DNA of 64,000 bases from positions 756,742-820,741 of the forward strand of contig NZ_CACSIK010000001.1 in assembly GCF_902705875.1 (NCBI RefSeq), read 5' to 3'. Positions within the stretch are counted from its first letter, which is position 1. Each line of letters starts with the position of its first letter. The position numbers were made by a program, and so were the translations under genes. The DNA is from Zhongshania aliphaticivorans (GTDB lineage: Bacteria > Pseudomonadota > Gammaproteobacteria > Pseudomonadales > Spongiibacteraceae). The notes below the pieces were generated by a model, which made no database searches, was not told the DNA's origin, and worked only from the letters and a program-made list of their open reading frames with translations. Below are positions 43,271 through 52,693 of this stretch, in pieces.

Positions 43271-44512
43271 TCACTGGCCACTAAGGGCAAGGACGCCATT
43301 GAACGAAATGATAATAGAAAATAATAAGGCAAGCCCCAGTATTAAATTAAGGAGGTAGCCTGCTGCGTGTAATCCCATTAACTTCTTATTATTGATGGTT
43401 AAGATAATGCCAAGAATGACCAGAGGAAGGACAAAGACGTTAAAGACCTGGGTGAGTATTTGTCCTTGAACGGGGTTAAAACCGAGCACCGGTATGGTGA
43501 GCGCAAAGAGCGCTGCTATACCCGTGATAATTCGAAATTGCTTAGATTGAGTGTCGAGTTTGCCTGATCGATAGTCTTCAATTAACAAAGGGGCAATTAA
43601 CATACAGGGAAAGACAGAAGACAGGCCTGCGGCGAGCGTGCCGAAGAAAAATACCGTGAGCGCGCCTTTGCCGGCGATGGGTTCTAAGGCGGTTACCATG
43701 TCTAAAACATCGGTCACTTTTTTTCCGTCGTGGTATAGCGCGCCTGCGGCAACGGCCATGACTGAGCCACTAATGATGAAAACTAAGATGGCGGCAACAA
43801 TGGCATCTTTTTTTTGCTGTCCGCTATCTTTTATCGTCCAACCCTTACCCTGAATAAATAAAGGTCTAGAGAGAAAAGTAGCGGCTGCCATGGTGGTGCC
43901 AACAAATGCGGCCACCATCATTTTTCCACCTGCTACATCGGGTATTACGGGGATTAAGCCCTTGGCGACCTCGACGGGAAGAGGGTGAACAACAAACAGC
44001 GATAATATAAAAGACAGTCCCATGCAGGACACAAAAATAACAAGAATTTTTTCAAATAAGGAATATTTTCCTATGAGCAATATCGCATACATGGTTGCTA
44101 TGACCACCGTGGCAATGGCCAGAACAACTTCGTATTTATGGGGAACCACTGAAGGGAAATACATGGCTATCATTTCAAATAAAATGTTAGCTGAAATACC
44201 TAAAATGCCGATGAGTGAATTCCACTGCCCGAAGGTAACGCCAATAATTATTAATATGGCCATGGGCTTACCGAAACGCAGGTGTTTCTTAAAGCTGTAG
44301 AGTGCTGTTTCACCGGTTACAAGGGCGAAATTACCGTAGGCATAAATAAGAACGCCTGAAAATAAACAGCTCAAGAGTAAGACCCATAGCAGCTGCATAC
44401 CAAACGTGCTGCCCGCTACAATCATGGAGGTAACACTTCCCGTTCCAATGGTGTAGCCAATAGCCAAAAATGCGGGACCAAAGCCCAGTAGTGCCTTAAT
44501 TATTGTTGTCAC
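43271..44512 (-). CDS. Nramp-fold permease lacking the metal-binding motifs
   Basis: A 413-residue integral membrane protein with about 11 segments and the Nramp layout: GFGPAFLAIGYTIGTGS in helix 1 and GGKMMVAAFVGTTMAAATFLSRPLF in helix 6. In metal transporters helix 1 carries DPGN and helix 6 carries MPH. Here they read I22-G-T-G25 and A209-A-A211, so all known metal ligands are gone. Position in a sugar-acid operon, between a FucU-type mutarotase and gluconokinase, suggests it carries an organic solute such as a uronate or its derivative (inference). A metal role is unlikely on sequence grounds. The start ATG 44512 is followed directly by the first helix. Confidence 0.85.
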   Translation of the reverse strand: MTTIIKALLGFGPAFLAIGYTIGTGSVTSMIVAGSTFGMQLLWVLLLSCLFSGVLIYAYGNFALVTGETALYSFKKHLRFGKPMAILIIIGVTFGQWNSLIGILGISANILFEMIAMYFPSVVPHKYEVVLAIATVVIATMYAILLIGKYSLFEKILVIFVSCMGLSFILSLFVVHPLPVEVAKGLIPVIPDVAGGKMMVAAFVGTTMAAATFLSRPLFIQGKGWTIKDSGQQKKDAIVAAILVFIISGSVMAVAAGALYHDGKKVTDVLDMVTALEPIAGKGALTVFFFGTLAAGLSSVFPCMLIAPLLIEDYRSGKLDTQSKQFRIITGIAALFALTIPVLGFNPVQGQILTQVFNVFVLPLVILGIILTINNKKLMGLHAAGYLLNLILGLALLFSIIISFNGVLALSGQ

Positions 44513-44605
44513 AGAAATCCCCAGTTTTAATATTTAGTAAATTACACGCACCGTTCACACCTTGATGTGGCGTGCATTAGCGCAATAAAAATAGTTGTCA
44601 TAAAT

Positions 44606-45040
44606 TTAGTAATTACTTTCTTCTAGCATTTTTACAACGCCAACGGTGAGAATGATGTTGGCAAAACGGCGTTGTTCACCGGTTTGAATAATTAATGTGG
44701 TGGCCGGTTCGCGAATTTTGTCGTAGAATTCCCAGCGCGCCATTTCGGTCCAGCTGACATCACCTAACAGTGTTTTATAGTTATGGTGAATCTCTGCACT
44801 GTTTTCTTGTGGTTTTTCCATTACCGTTGCACCCTGAATCGGGCATATTTCCAAAATACCTTTGAGCACAGTTAATGTATCTAATAAACCGGGTTTAAAG
44901 TTGAGGTGGACTACGGTGGCATTTGGCCCCATTAATGCGCCCACTGCCAAATTGCCATCGGCAATAACTAGCTGTGCAAAGTGACCGGAGCGAGCAAGTA
45001 CTTCTAATATTGTGGGGTGTATTACTGCTGTTGTGAGCAT
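44606..45040 (-). CDS. RbsD/FucU-family sugar mutarotase
   Basis: A 144-residue protein of the RbsD/FucU fold. H20 and D28 lie in the signature RSGHFAQLVIADGN, and the C-terminal RRFANIILTVGV segment carries the aromatic/charged residues lining the pocket. Family members equilibrate anomers or ring forms of fucose, ribose or related sugars so the next enzyme gets the right form. It is between the SDR and the permease in one minus-strand operon. The cognate sugar is not known; FucU length (about 140) fits better than RbsD in the number of residues, but the call stays at family level. Confidence 0.88.
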   Translation of the reverse strand: MLTTAVIHPTILEVLARSGHFAQLVIADGNLAVGALMGPNATVVHLNFKPGLLDTLTVLKGILEICPIQGATVMEKPQENSAEIHHNYKTLLGDVSWTEMARWEFYDKIREPATTLIIQTGEQRRFANIILTVGVVKMLEESNY

Positions 45041-45103
45041 GTTTTTATCTTTTATAAAGGACTAGATTGAAACACCCGCACTACTGTTCAGGTGTCCATG
45101 TAT

Positions 45104-45868
45104 TTACATATTGTAGATACCACCATTGATATCTAAGGTGGCACCAGAGATAAAACCATCGTATTCAGATGCCAAATAAACCACCGCTCGGGCGACATCG
45201 TCGGCATTGCCTGCCCGCTGAATGGGGATATTGGCAATGGTTTGGTTAGCTGATTCATCAGTGGTGTGGGTATTGTGAAATGAAGTGCCAAGGATGAGGC
45301 CGGGAGCAACGGCGTTGACGCGTGTACCTTGAGCGCCGAGCTCTGCTGAAAGCGCGCGTGTAAATGTGAGTATGGCGCCCTTGCTAACCGAATACGCGAG
45401 AGAGCCAGCGTGGCCTCCTTTGCGGCCAGCAAGAGAGGCTAAATTTACAATGCTGCTGTTTTCGTTTTTAGCAAGGTAGGGCGATGCCGCTTGGGTGACA
45501 AACATCATGGAGGTCAGGTTGATATCCATGACTTTATGCCAAAAGGCGGCATCCATATCGCTTAGCGATCGGCGTGCTACCAGAGATCCTGCGTTGTTAA
45601 TGAGTATGTCCAAACTGCCAAGTGCATCAACGGTTTTCGTTACCAAGGCGCCTGCGTCTGACTCGTTGGTTAAATCAGCACTGATAGCAACAGCGTGCTG
45701 CCCTTTGCTTGAAGCGTAGGCGACTAATTCATTGGCGGTATCGGCACTTGAGAAATAGTGAATGGCAATGTTTGCACCGCTATCTATTAGCTGTCTGGTG
45801 ATGGCTTCGCCAATACCTTGTGCGCCAGCAGTAATGAGTACGTTTTTCCCTGCTAATTTGCTATTCAT
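45104..45868 (-). CDS. Short-chain dehydrogenase/reductase of the alginate locus
   Basis: A 254-residue classical SDR with the cofactor segment TAGAQGIG (13-20; Ala replaces the first Gly), NNAG (91-94), S145 (NLASLAG), Y159xxxK163 (YSVSK) and a C-terminal ATLDINGGIYNM. In alginate utilisation a reductase of this class (DehR/A1-R type) converts 4-deoxy-hexoseulose uronate to 2-keto-3-deoxygluconate; in idonate metabolism the SDR IdnO makes gluconate for a GntK-type kinase. The gluconokinase in the same operon favours the second logic, the PL6 lyase upstream the first. Which is true cannot be decided from sequence alone. Confidence 0.88.
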   Translation of the reverse strand: MNSKLAGKNVLITAGAQGIGEAITRQLIDSGANIAIHYFSSADTANELVAYASSKGQHAVAISADLTNESDAGALVTKTVDALGSLDILINNAGSLVARRSLSDMDAAFWHKVMDINLTSMMFVTQAASPYLAKNENSSIVNLASLAGRKGGHAGSLAYSVSKGAILTFTRALSAELGAQGTRVNAVAPGLILGTSFHNTHTTDESANQTIANIPIQRAGNADDVARAVVYLASEYDGFISGATLDINGGIYNM

Positions 45869-45997
45869 CCTGTTTCCCCAGTCGATAAAGTTAAAACCTT
45901 AACGGTCGATTTTTTTGATACATAATTCGGTTATTCAACAAGCTTGCAGGCATCTGCTTGCAAGCTCGAATTGTGATAAATCAATATTAGTTACACG

Positions 45998-48244
45998 CTA
46001 CTGGTACTTTACATTTAAGGCTTGGTAATCGTTGTTATTTGCACGTATTTTCTCTGTGCCCTTCATAACCACGTCCTTAATCACTGTGATGGGCTCACCA
46101 TTAGACAGATGTAATACGAGTGGTGCGCTATTAATCCATGTTGAGTTGGCGATGTGTAAATCTTGAACACCGTGGAAATACATTGATGATCCTGATCTAT
46201 GGGTGCTGCCTTTGCCGACGTTGTTTAGGGTGTTGTCTGTTACGACAACCATTGGCCCAAAGGTGCTTTCATCAAAGCCACCTCGGTAAACAGTGGCAAT
46301 CTCAGCTTTGATGTCGGTGAAAGTGTTTCCTGATAGGGTAAGGTTCTCAACGCTATATACACCAATGTCATCGGTCTCTTTATTGAGCATTAGGATGGAG
46401 CCGGTAATATTGCTCATGTCAGAATCAATGATTTCGATACTGTCGGCAAAGGTACCTGCATTTCCCTTAAAGAAATCAAAATAGCCATTGATATCAAGGT
46501 TAGTTACTTTGACCTGGCGTACAGATAATGAATAATTAATATTCATCGAGTAGCCGCTGGTTCTGATAATGTTATTCCCCTTGTAGTCGGGTGATTCAGC
46601 ACCATCAAACCACAAATTTTCGACTTCTAATGCACCGCCATTTTCAATCACTAAAAAGCTGGGTTTTTGTGAGCGAATAATGGGTTTGCGACCACTTTTT
46701 GCCATGATAGTGATGGGGTGGTTTATATTGGCAAGCTTAGTCAGCAAGTATTCGCCGCCATTTTTAAGTAGCAATGTATCGCCCGCTGAGCTGGCTGCTA
46801 GGGCGTTAAGAAGGGTGTCTGTGCCAGGCTCAACCGAAATGGTTTTGCCGCTTTGGAAAGCGATGCCGATTTCCTTCTTTTGGTAAAAGCTAGCGCCAGT
46901 GTCTTCTTTGCGGATAGGCAGCTTGATCTCACCAAAACCCGTTTTGTCTACTAGAGACTGTGTCGGTGACAATAAGCCATGATTATTCTTGGTTAATTCA
47001 TAGCTTACTTTATCAAAGCCGGTTTTAATTTCTGTAGGTACGGTTGACTCTTTATTAATGATATTACCTTTAAAGGCGATGCCAGAAACATCATCATATA
47101 AGGTAATGGCATCAAGATTGGTTTTACCCATAATCAGGTTGTTACGAAATGAAGAGTCAATGGGGGTGGCGGTGCGCTCTTCATCACTGCCGGCGCCAAA
47201 GTTAATATAGTCACTATTTACAACTATATTGTTCTCCATAACCGCTTCGATAGCTTGGTTGTAACGGTTAGGGGAGGAGTTTGGAACGCCATTCATGATA
47301 ACTAAAGCGCCGCGAAAACGATGACCGGTTAGCCCAGATAGGTAATTGTTTTTTACTGTTTGGTATTCATTAATAATACGAATACCGCCGGTATTCGGTT
47401 TGCGATTACCAATAATATAGTTACCTTCAACCAATGTGTGGTGGCCATGTCGCATGGTTAATGTGCCTTGGCTTTCAAAAATAACGTTACCACGAAACAC
47501 ATTGCCGCTGGATTTGTTTGAAATGATTTCATGCTCGCCATTAACGCGATCAAAGAAATTATGCCTAACAAGTGTGTTTGAGTATTTGGTTGAGAAATGA
47601 CTGGTGCCAATGCGAAGTGTTTCTCCACCATTTGCGCCAAGGATTTGTCTTGGTCCAAAGTAGTTGTATTCAATGATGTGACTATTCTTTTCGCTGCCCT
47701 CTGTGTTTAGGCGCACTGCAAGTGTTACGCCGCGGTTGCGCTTATTGACAAGAGAGTTGTGATCAAAACGATTGTTTTTACCGTAAATCGCTACCCAAAG
47801 ATCGGCTAAGTGGCGCTCTGGATGACTAAAGTTGTCGATAACAGTATTAGTTACTCGGGTGTTGTTCGCTAGTTCATCAATAGCGGTGCGAAATGAGATA
47901 ACTTCACCTGTAGGTGTGTAGCCATCTTTAAATACCAAGCCTGAGACAATTAAGTGCTCACCTGAAATACTGAGATTAGATTTGCCAGTGATAATCACTT
48001 TGCCGGGTGTTTGTGCCGTTAACTCAATGGGCTTGTTTGCTTTCCCCGTGGCTTTAAAAACAAGTTCAACGTCGTGCCACATACCGTTTGCTAGAACGAT
48101 TTGGTCTCCGGGTTTTGCCACAGCGACAGCTTTATTGTATTGCTGAAGGTCTTTTACAAGCTTGGCATTACTTAAGTGTGAAAAAGAAATTAGTGCCAGT
48201 AAAATGACAAGCTGGTGTAGTGTTATTCTCGCGACCTTTGGCAT
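45998..48244 (-). CDS. Polysaccharide lyase family 6, alginate lyase (AlyGC-like)
   Basis: A 748-residue secreted enzyme. The signal peptide spans residues 1-27 (cleavage after HLSNA). Residues about 30-440 form the catalytic parallel beta-helix and about 460-748 a second beta-helix, the AlyGC arrangement. Catalytic K244 (ISNKSSGN) and R265 (LTMRHGHH), and calcium ligands N205 (GANGGE), E237 and E239 (NGEHEI), all sit exactly 24 positions after the residues reported for AlyGC (K220, R241, N181, E213, E215). It cleaves alginate by beta-elimination, probably in the periplasm or at the surface. It heads the minus-strand operon and is divergent from a TonB receptor. Chondroitinase B is the other PL6 activity and cannot be fully excluded. 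Confidence 0.93.
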   Translation of the reverse strand: MPKVARITLHQLVILLALISFSHLSNAKLVKDLQQYNKAVAVAKPGDQIVLANGMWHDVELVFKATGKANKPIELTAQTPGKVIITGKSNLSISGEHLIVSGLVFKDGYTPTGEVISFRTAIDELANNTRVTNTVIDNFSHPERHLADLWVAIYGKNNRFDHNSLVNKRNRGVTLAVRLNTEGSEKNSHIIEYNYFGPRQILGANGGETLRIGTSHFSTKYSNTLVRHNFFDRVNGEHEIISNKSSGNVFRGNVIFESQGTLTMRHGHHTLVEGNYIIGNRKPNTGGIRIINEYQTVKNNYLSGLTGHRFRGALVIMNGVPNSSPNRYNQAIEAVMENNIVVNSDYINFGAGSDEERTATPIDSSFRNNLIMGKTNLDAITLYDDVSGIAFKGNIINKESTVPTEIKTGFDKVSYELTKNNHGLLSPTQSLVDKTGFGEIKLPIRKEDTGASFYQKKEIGIAFQSGKTISVEPGTDTLLNALAASSAGDTLLLKNGGEYLLTKLANINHPITIMAKSGRKPIIRSQKPSFLVIENGGALEVENLWFDGAESPDYKGNNIIRTSGYSMNINYSLSVRQVKVTNLDINGYFDFFKGNAGTFADSIEIIDSDMSNITGSILMLNKETDDIGVYSVENLTLSGNTFTDIKAEIATVYRGGFDESTFGPMVVVTDNTLNNVGKGSTHRSGSSMYFHGVQDLHIANSTWINSAPLVLHLSNGEPITVIKDVVMKGTEKIRANNNDYQALNVKYQ

Positions 48245-49275
48245 GCTAAGTACTCCTGATCTGCTAGGTACTATTAAGTGTTATTTGAAATTAGTTTTTT
48301 AACGTTTCGTAAAAATAAATGAAAACGAGCTTAATTTGAAAAAAACTCAACACGTCTACATTGTTATATCGAAAGCTAATAATTAAAAAATTTCTAATCT
48401 AGAGTGATGCGTTGTTGAAAGTTAAATTATGGTCAAGCTAACGCATCCATCCTTTATTTTTAGCTAAAGTTTTCTATTAGGCTTTCTTTTGTTACTTGAA
48501 TTCTTATTGGTCACTATGTCGGGCGCGTTTTGGTGATGAGCATCCCTAAAAATATTTTCTGGCTTTGCTTGTTGGTGCGATCTGAATTGCTCCGCTTTTA
48601 ATTGCGTAATTACCAAGTTTAGACGATGAGGTCTGTTTTACGCTGCCGTCAAATATCTTTTGCTTTAGTTTTTATCCTATGTCGTTGTGAATATATAGCG
48701 ACATCCATTTATATGAATATTTATAAGCTGAACGACTATACTTAAGTCAGATTCTATGGTCAACCAAATAATCTGATGGTTAGTTTGGGCTATATAAACG
48801 AATTTGTTTAGTTTTGTTTCCCGTATAAATATCGTAAATTCAAATACTTATATCTATTTTTTTGTGTTTTATATTTTGTGCGTCACTGGTTAAGAGGAGG
48901 GTTTTTATTGCAGTTGACGGTGGTTTGGGTCCTATGGCATCTACAATTCGACAGAATTGCTGAGAAAATGAATTATTGAATGTAAATGGGTTTGTAAGGT
49001 TGGTGGCTAGTGTGTGGCTTAGCTGGGTGTGGGTTTCAAGCATGTGGTTAGAGGTGCTAAATACTTGCTGTGCTGATGTTAATGAAAATATTTTTCTTGA
49101 TTATTATTAGGCTAAGGTTATGTAAATATTAGAAAAATTTAAATTGATCTGATCAATATTGTTATTTGGGTCAGCTAAATTGGTTTTACTTCAGGTTTAA
49201 ATGGGTTTAATCTCGCCGCAATCAAGTCGATAAGTTGAACTTGAGCCTATATAAAAAAAATAGAGGGACATGTAA
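48245..49275. promoter_or_regulatory. Divergent control region between alginate lyase and TonB receptor
   Basis: About 1030 bases of AT-rich DNA without a convincing gene; a 67-codon minus frame at 48840-49043 has no family signature. It must hold promoters for both the PL6 operon and the receptor gene. Long 5' leaders are suggested by the distance. The only clear symmetric element is the palindrome at 49143-49157. The receptor start has AGAGGGA at 49262-49268. Confidence 0.55.
49143..49157. promoter_or_regulatory. Operator-like palindrome upstream of the alginate-locus TonB receptor
   Basis: ATTGATC-T-GATCAAT is a perfect 7-bp inverted repeat with a one-base centre, about 120 bases before the receptor start. 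Its odd-centred symmetry is typical of LacI- or GntR-type operators. No regulator gene is present in this locus, so the cognate protein would be encoded elsewhere. Confidence 0.4.
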
Positions 49276-52218
49276 ATGATAGATAAAAAAAGACATCATT
49301 TGGCGAGTGCTATACGTGCAATCAATGCAGTGGCCGTATCGGCTGCTACTTTGGCATTTGTGCCTAATGTTTTGGCGCAAGATCAACAAGTGATAGAAGA
49401 AGTTATTGTTCAAGGTATTCGTTACAGTCTAGAAGAAGCCGCAGATCGAAAACGCGCAGATGGTCGCGTGGTTGATGTGATTGTTGCCGAAGATATTGGT
49501 AAGTTACCAGACAATAATATAGCCGAAGCACTGCAGCGAATCACCGGTGTGACCATTAACCGTGATTTCGGTGTTGGTTCAGAGGTTTCCATTCGCGGGC
49601 TTAAAAATAACCGCGTTGAAGTTAACGGCCGCTCAACAATGGGTGATGGTCGTAATGGTATAAATTTTGAAGATTTCCCCGCTGGTTTTTTGTCTGCTGT
49701 TGAAGTAGTCAAATCACCCACGCCAGAGATGATTGAGGGTGCCTTGGGTGGCACCATTAGTTTGAAAACGGCGCGTCCACTCGACTTAAAAGATACCGTA
49801 TTGGCGGCAACATATGACATGGAGTATGCCGACAAGGCCGATAACTGGGCGCCAAAATTAAATGTTGCCGCCGGTGATTCTTGGGACTTTGGTGATGCCG
49901 GTACCTTTGGTGCCATGGTGATGTTTTCTTATCAGGATCGCCGTCTGCGTCAAGATTCCTTTGAAACCAGTTTATTTGTTTATGATCACTCGCAAATTGG
50001 TAATCTTGATCAACCAGCGCAAAACACGCCAAGTGGCGATTATATTATTCCCACTGAGCACAAGTATGAGCCCTATATTGAAGATCGTGAGCGGACTGCT
50101 TACAACGTGACTTTACAGTGGGCGCCAGCGTCAGAAAAGGGTAGCTTCTATCTAGATATGAATGCCACGGAGCGGGACGGTGGGCAAGAGGCTTATTCAA
50201 TCCTTCACGCGTCGGGCACGCCTGTGGCAACAGCAGATACGTATGAAGATGCTAATGGTGCGCTGAATAATTATCGTATGGAAGGTGTTGTTGCTATTCC
50301 AAAAACGTGGAGTTCATTCCGTTCTACAGAAGCGTTTTCAAATGCCTTTGGTGGTGAGTGGAATTTCACCGATAAATTAAAAGTGTCTGGTGAAATATCC
50401 TGGGCAGAATCGGATACCTTTGAGCCCGCTGCTGAGTTCAATTGGCGCGCGGTGGATAGAGTTGCTGAGGGGCTAGACCCATCAGCGGTTAACGAGCTGT
50501 ACTCGGATGCGACAATCATCAATAACGCAAATCAGCCAGCCAGTGTTGTTTATGATAATGGCGATATTTTTGCTCAGACAGAAAATTATGCCTTCCGTGA
50601 ATTTCGCTATATAGACGAGCGGGTTAAAAACGAAGAAACGGCCTTTAAGATTGATGTTGAGTACGCAGAGCCGTTCGGTTTAGAGTGGGTAACAGCCGTT
50701 AAAACGGGGATCCGACATACTGAAAATGATTATGAGCGGACTCAGTCTGAACTGCGCTTAAAAGATATTTATAAGAATCTATTAGATAGTAACGGCGATC
50801 CAGATATTATTTGGATGGATGATATTGCTGCAGCTTTCCCCGGCGCTATTATCACTCCGTCGGTAGGTGGTGATGCCTTTGAGCACACGGGTTTTGCTGG
50901 CGCAAATGGCCTAAGAAATTTCACCGTGTATGACGCTCAGCGGCTACAAAATGCCAACCAAACTTATAAGATGGTTCAGCAATTATTGGCTGGTAGTAAC
51001 TACAATACGCCGGGTAATAGTGATGGCTATATTAGTACCGATGGCTCACTGTCGGATGATTTAGTAGAGTCAAAAGGTTCTTATGCCTTGATTGGTGAGG
51101 AGACCACAGCATTTTATCTACAGACTAATCTGGATTTTGCGCGCTGGCATGTCATTGTTGGTGGTCGCTATGTAGAGACGGAAATTAGTTCTACGGCGTA
51201 TGATCAAGATGGTTTGGAGCTGGTGGTAGAGAAGCAGTCATACGATGACTTCCTGCCAAGTATTAATGTTGCTTATGACTTAATGGATGACACCATTGTA
51301 CGTTTTGCTGCCGCTAAGGTAATGCGTCGTGCTGACTACAGTGAGTTGAGCCCCACGTATATCTTTAACTCAGATCGTATAACCGCAACCAAAGGTAATC
51401 CTGCTTTAGAACCGTATCGCGCTACCCAATATGATATTGCGATAGAGCATTATTTTGGTACGGGTAATATGGTGTCGGCAGCAATCTTTTACAAAGACAT
51501 AGCTTCGTTCCTGAAAGAAACTAGTCGTTGTGATTATGTGCCGGAGGCAATGGCAACCCAGAACCAAACGATTTATGACAACATCTGTATAAAGGATTTT
51601 GATAATCGTTTTATTAACTCCACTGAGTATACCTTTGCCTCATCACAAGCCGAGTTTGATACGGCTGTTGCTGAAGGGCGCAACGGTGTTCTTACTACCC
51701 TGCCAAGCAATGGTGAAAGTGGCAAGGTGCAAGGTTTAGAGTTGGGGTATCAGCAATCCTTTGATTTTCTTCCTGGTTATTTCTCAGGTTTGGGTATGAA
51801 TGCTAACTACACTTACTCAGACAGCGAAGACCCTGATGGTGTTGCATTAGAAGATATCTCCAAAAACACCTATAACGTTCAGTTGTATTGGGAGCATTCA
51901 GGATTCGGTGTGCGATTGGCTTACACTTATCGTGATGAATTCTTAGACGATATTTACCAGAAGCGTACCGAGCGAGTAGGTACTCAGGTTGGCTATAACG
52001 ACGGTGTTGATGATCCGACTACAGGTAATTCTTACCGCGATGAGTTGGCACAATTGGACTTGTCGGCAAACTGGGATGTTAATGACAATATCGGTCTGGT
52101 ATTTAACGTAACAAACCTGACTGCAGAGCCAACCATTAACCGTAGTGTGACGGGAACTGCGTGGCAAGTGCGGGAGAATGATCGTCGCTTTACCTTTGGT
52201 GTGAGCGCGAAGCTATAA
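49276..52218 (+). CDS. TonB-dependent receptor of the alginate locus (large, carbohydrate type)
   Basis: A 980-residue receptor. Signal peptide residues 1-35 (cleavage after NVLAQ) are followed by the TonB-box-like VIEEVIVQGIRYSLEEAADRK. The plug has IVAEDIGKLPDNNIAEALQRITGV and VSIRGLKNN..VEVNGRS, then ALGGTISLKTARPLD; the barrel ends in RFTFGVSAKL. This N-terminal signature is that of the large TonB-Xanth-Caul receptors, many of which import oligosaccharides. Divergence from the PL6 lyase operon supports uptake of alginate oligosaccharides into the periplasm (inference). A strong terminator follows at 52286. Confidence 0.95.
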   Translation: MIDKKRHHLASAIRAINAVAVSAATLAFVPNVLAQDQQVIEEVIVQGIRYSLEEAADRKRADGRVVDVIVAEDIGKLPDNNIAEALQRITGVTINRDFGVGSEVSIRGLKNNRVEVNGRSTMGDGRNGINFEDFPAGFLSAVEVVKSPTPEMIEGALGGTISLKTARPLDLKDTVLAATYDMEYADKADNWAPKLNVAAGDSWDFGDAGTFGAMVMFSYQDRRLRQDSFETSLFVYDHSQIGNLDQPAQNTPSGDYIIPTEHKYEPYIEDRERTAYNVTLQWAPASEKGSFYLDMNATERDGGQEAYSILHASGTPVATADTYEDANGALNNYRMEGVVAIPKTWSSFRSTEAFSNAFGGEWNFTDKLKVSGEISWAESDTFEPAAEFNWRAVDRVAEGLDPSAVNELYSDATIINNANQPASVVYDNGDIFAQTENYAFREFRYIDERVKNEETAFKIDVEYAEPFGLEWVTAVKTGIRHTENDYERTQSELRLKDIYKNLLDSNGDPDIIWMDDIAAAFPGAIITPSVGGDAFEHTGFAGANGLRNFTVYDAQRLQNANQTYKMVQQLLAGSNYNTPGNSDGYISTDGSLSDDLVESKGSYALIGEETTAFYLQTNLDFARWHVIVGGRYVETEISSTAYDQDGLELVVEKQSYDDFLPSINVAYDLMDDTIVRFAAAKVMRRADYSELSPTYIFNSDRITATKGNPALEPYRATQYDIAIEHYFGTGNMVSAAIFYKDIASFLKETSRCDYVPEAMATQNQTIYDNICIKDFDNRFINSTEYTFASSQAEFDTAVAEGRNGVLTTLPSNGESGKVQGLELGYQQSFDFLPGYFSGLGMNANYTYSDSEDPDGVALEDISKNTYNVQLYWEHSGFGVRLAYTYRDEFLDDIYQKRTERVGTQVGYNDGVDDPTTGNSYRDELAQLDLSANWDVNDNIGLVFNVTNLTAEPTINRSVTGTAWQVRENDRRFTFGVSAKL

Positions 52219-52285
52219 GCCGTCATACTTGTAAATAATCGCTGATTTTTAAGCTGCGGTATCAAACAAGACGACAATGATATGA

Positions 52286-52324
52286 GTCTTATAAGTTACC
52301 CGTGTAACTTGTAAGGCTTTTTTT
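52286..52324 (+). terminator. Intrinsic terminator after the TonB receptor
   Basis: GTCTTATAAGTTAC (52286-52299) folds onto GTAACTTGTAAGGC (52304-52317) with two G-U pairs and a CCGT loop, followed by seven T at 52318-52324. It lies 68 bases after the receptor stop. Confidence 0.88.
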
Positions 52325-52358
52325 CTAATAGGTCATAAAGCTAATAACGTTGTTGGTT

Positions 52359-52583
52359 TTAGAGTATATAAATCATAAGGGCGGTTATCACGATAAGTAA
52401 TACTGAAAGACCTGTTGCAATGATGGGGCCTGACTTTGTATCTTGGCTTGGGTAGGTGCCAAGTGAAAGTACTTTTAGAATAAGCCATCCAATTCCCCAG
52501 CATAAAGCGCCAAAGAAAATATCCATAACAAACCAGGCTATGACTCTAATGATTCCTCCGGTAACAGCTTCTTCTACTGGCAT
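52359..52583 (-). CDS. Small hypothetical membrane protein
   Basis: A 74-residue protein with two predicted membrane helices, about residues 11-40 (IIRVIAWFVMDIFFGALCWGIGW) and 52-74 (IIATGLSVLLIVITALMIYIL), joined by a short polar loop SLGTYPSQDTKSG. I do not recognise a family. Hydrophobic pattern, clean start and placement between two genes make it a plausible real gene. It is convergent with the TonB receptor and downstream of the HMG-CoA lyase on the same strand, separated by 110 bases. Confidence 0.6.
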   Translation of the reverse strand: MPVEEAVTGGIIRVIAWFVMDIFFGALCWGIGWLILKVLSLGTYPSQDTKSGPIIATGLSVLLIVITALMIYIL

Positions 52584-52693
52584 ACGAGCATCTCTTGTGC
52601 TGCTAGGATTTGGCTATTTCTTAGCACGCTATTAAATCCATGATGTCGCTTGGCTTGATGGCTAAGATAATCTGCCAGTCTCTCCCATCTTCT

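Noticed and set aside
43258..43332. N-terminal extension of gluconokinase
   Set aside because: It overlaps the permease 3' end; the P-loop begins right after ATG 43257 as in GntK proteins.
48840..49043. A 67-codon minus-strand frame in the alginate control region
   Set aside because: Low-complexity, AT-driven sequence with no recognisable domain and no upstream ribosome site.
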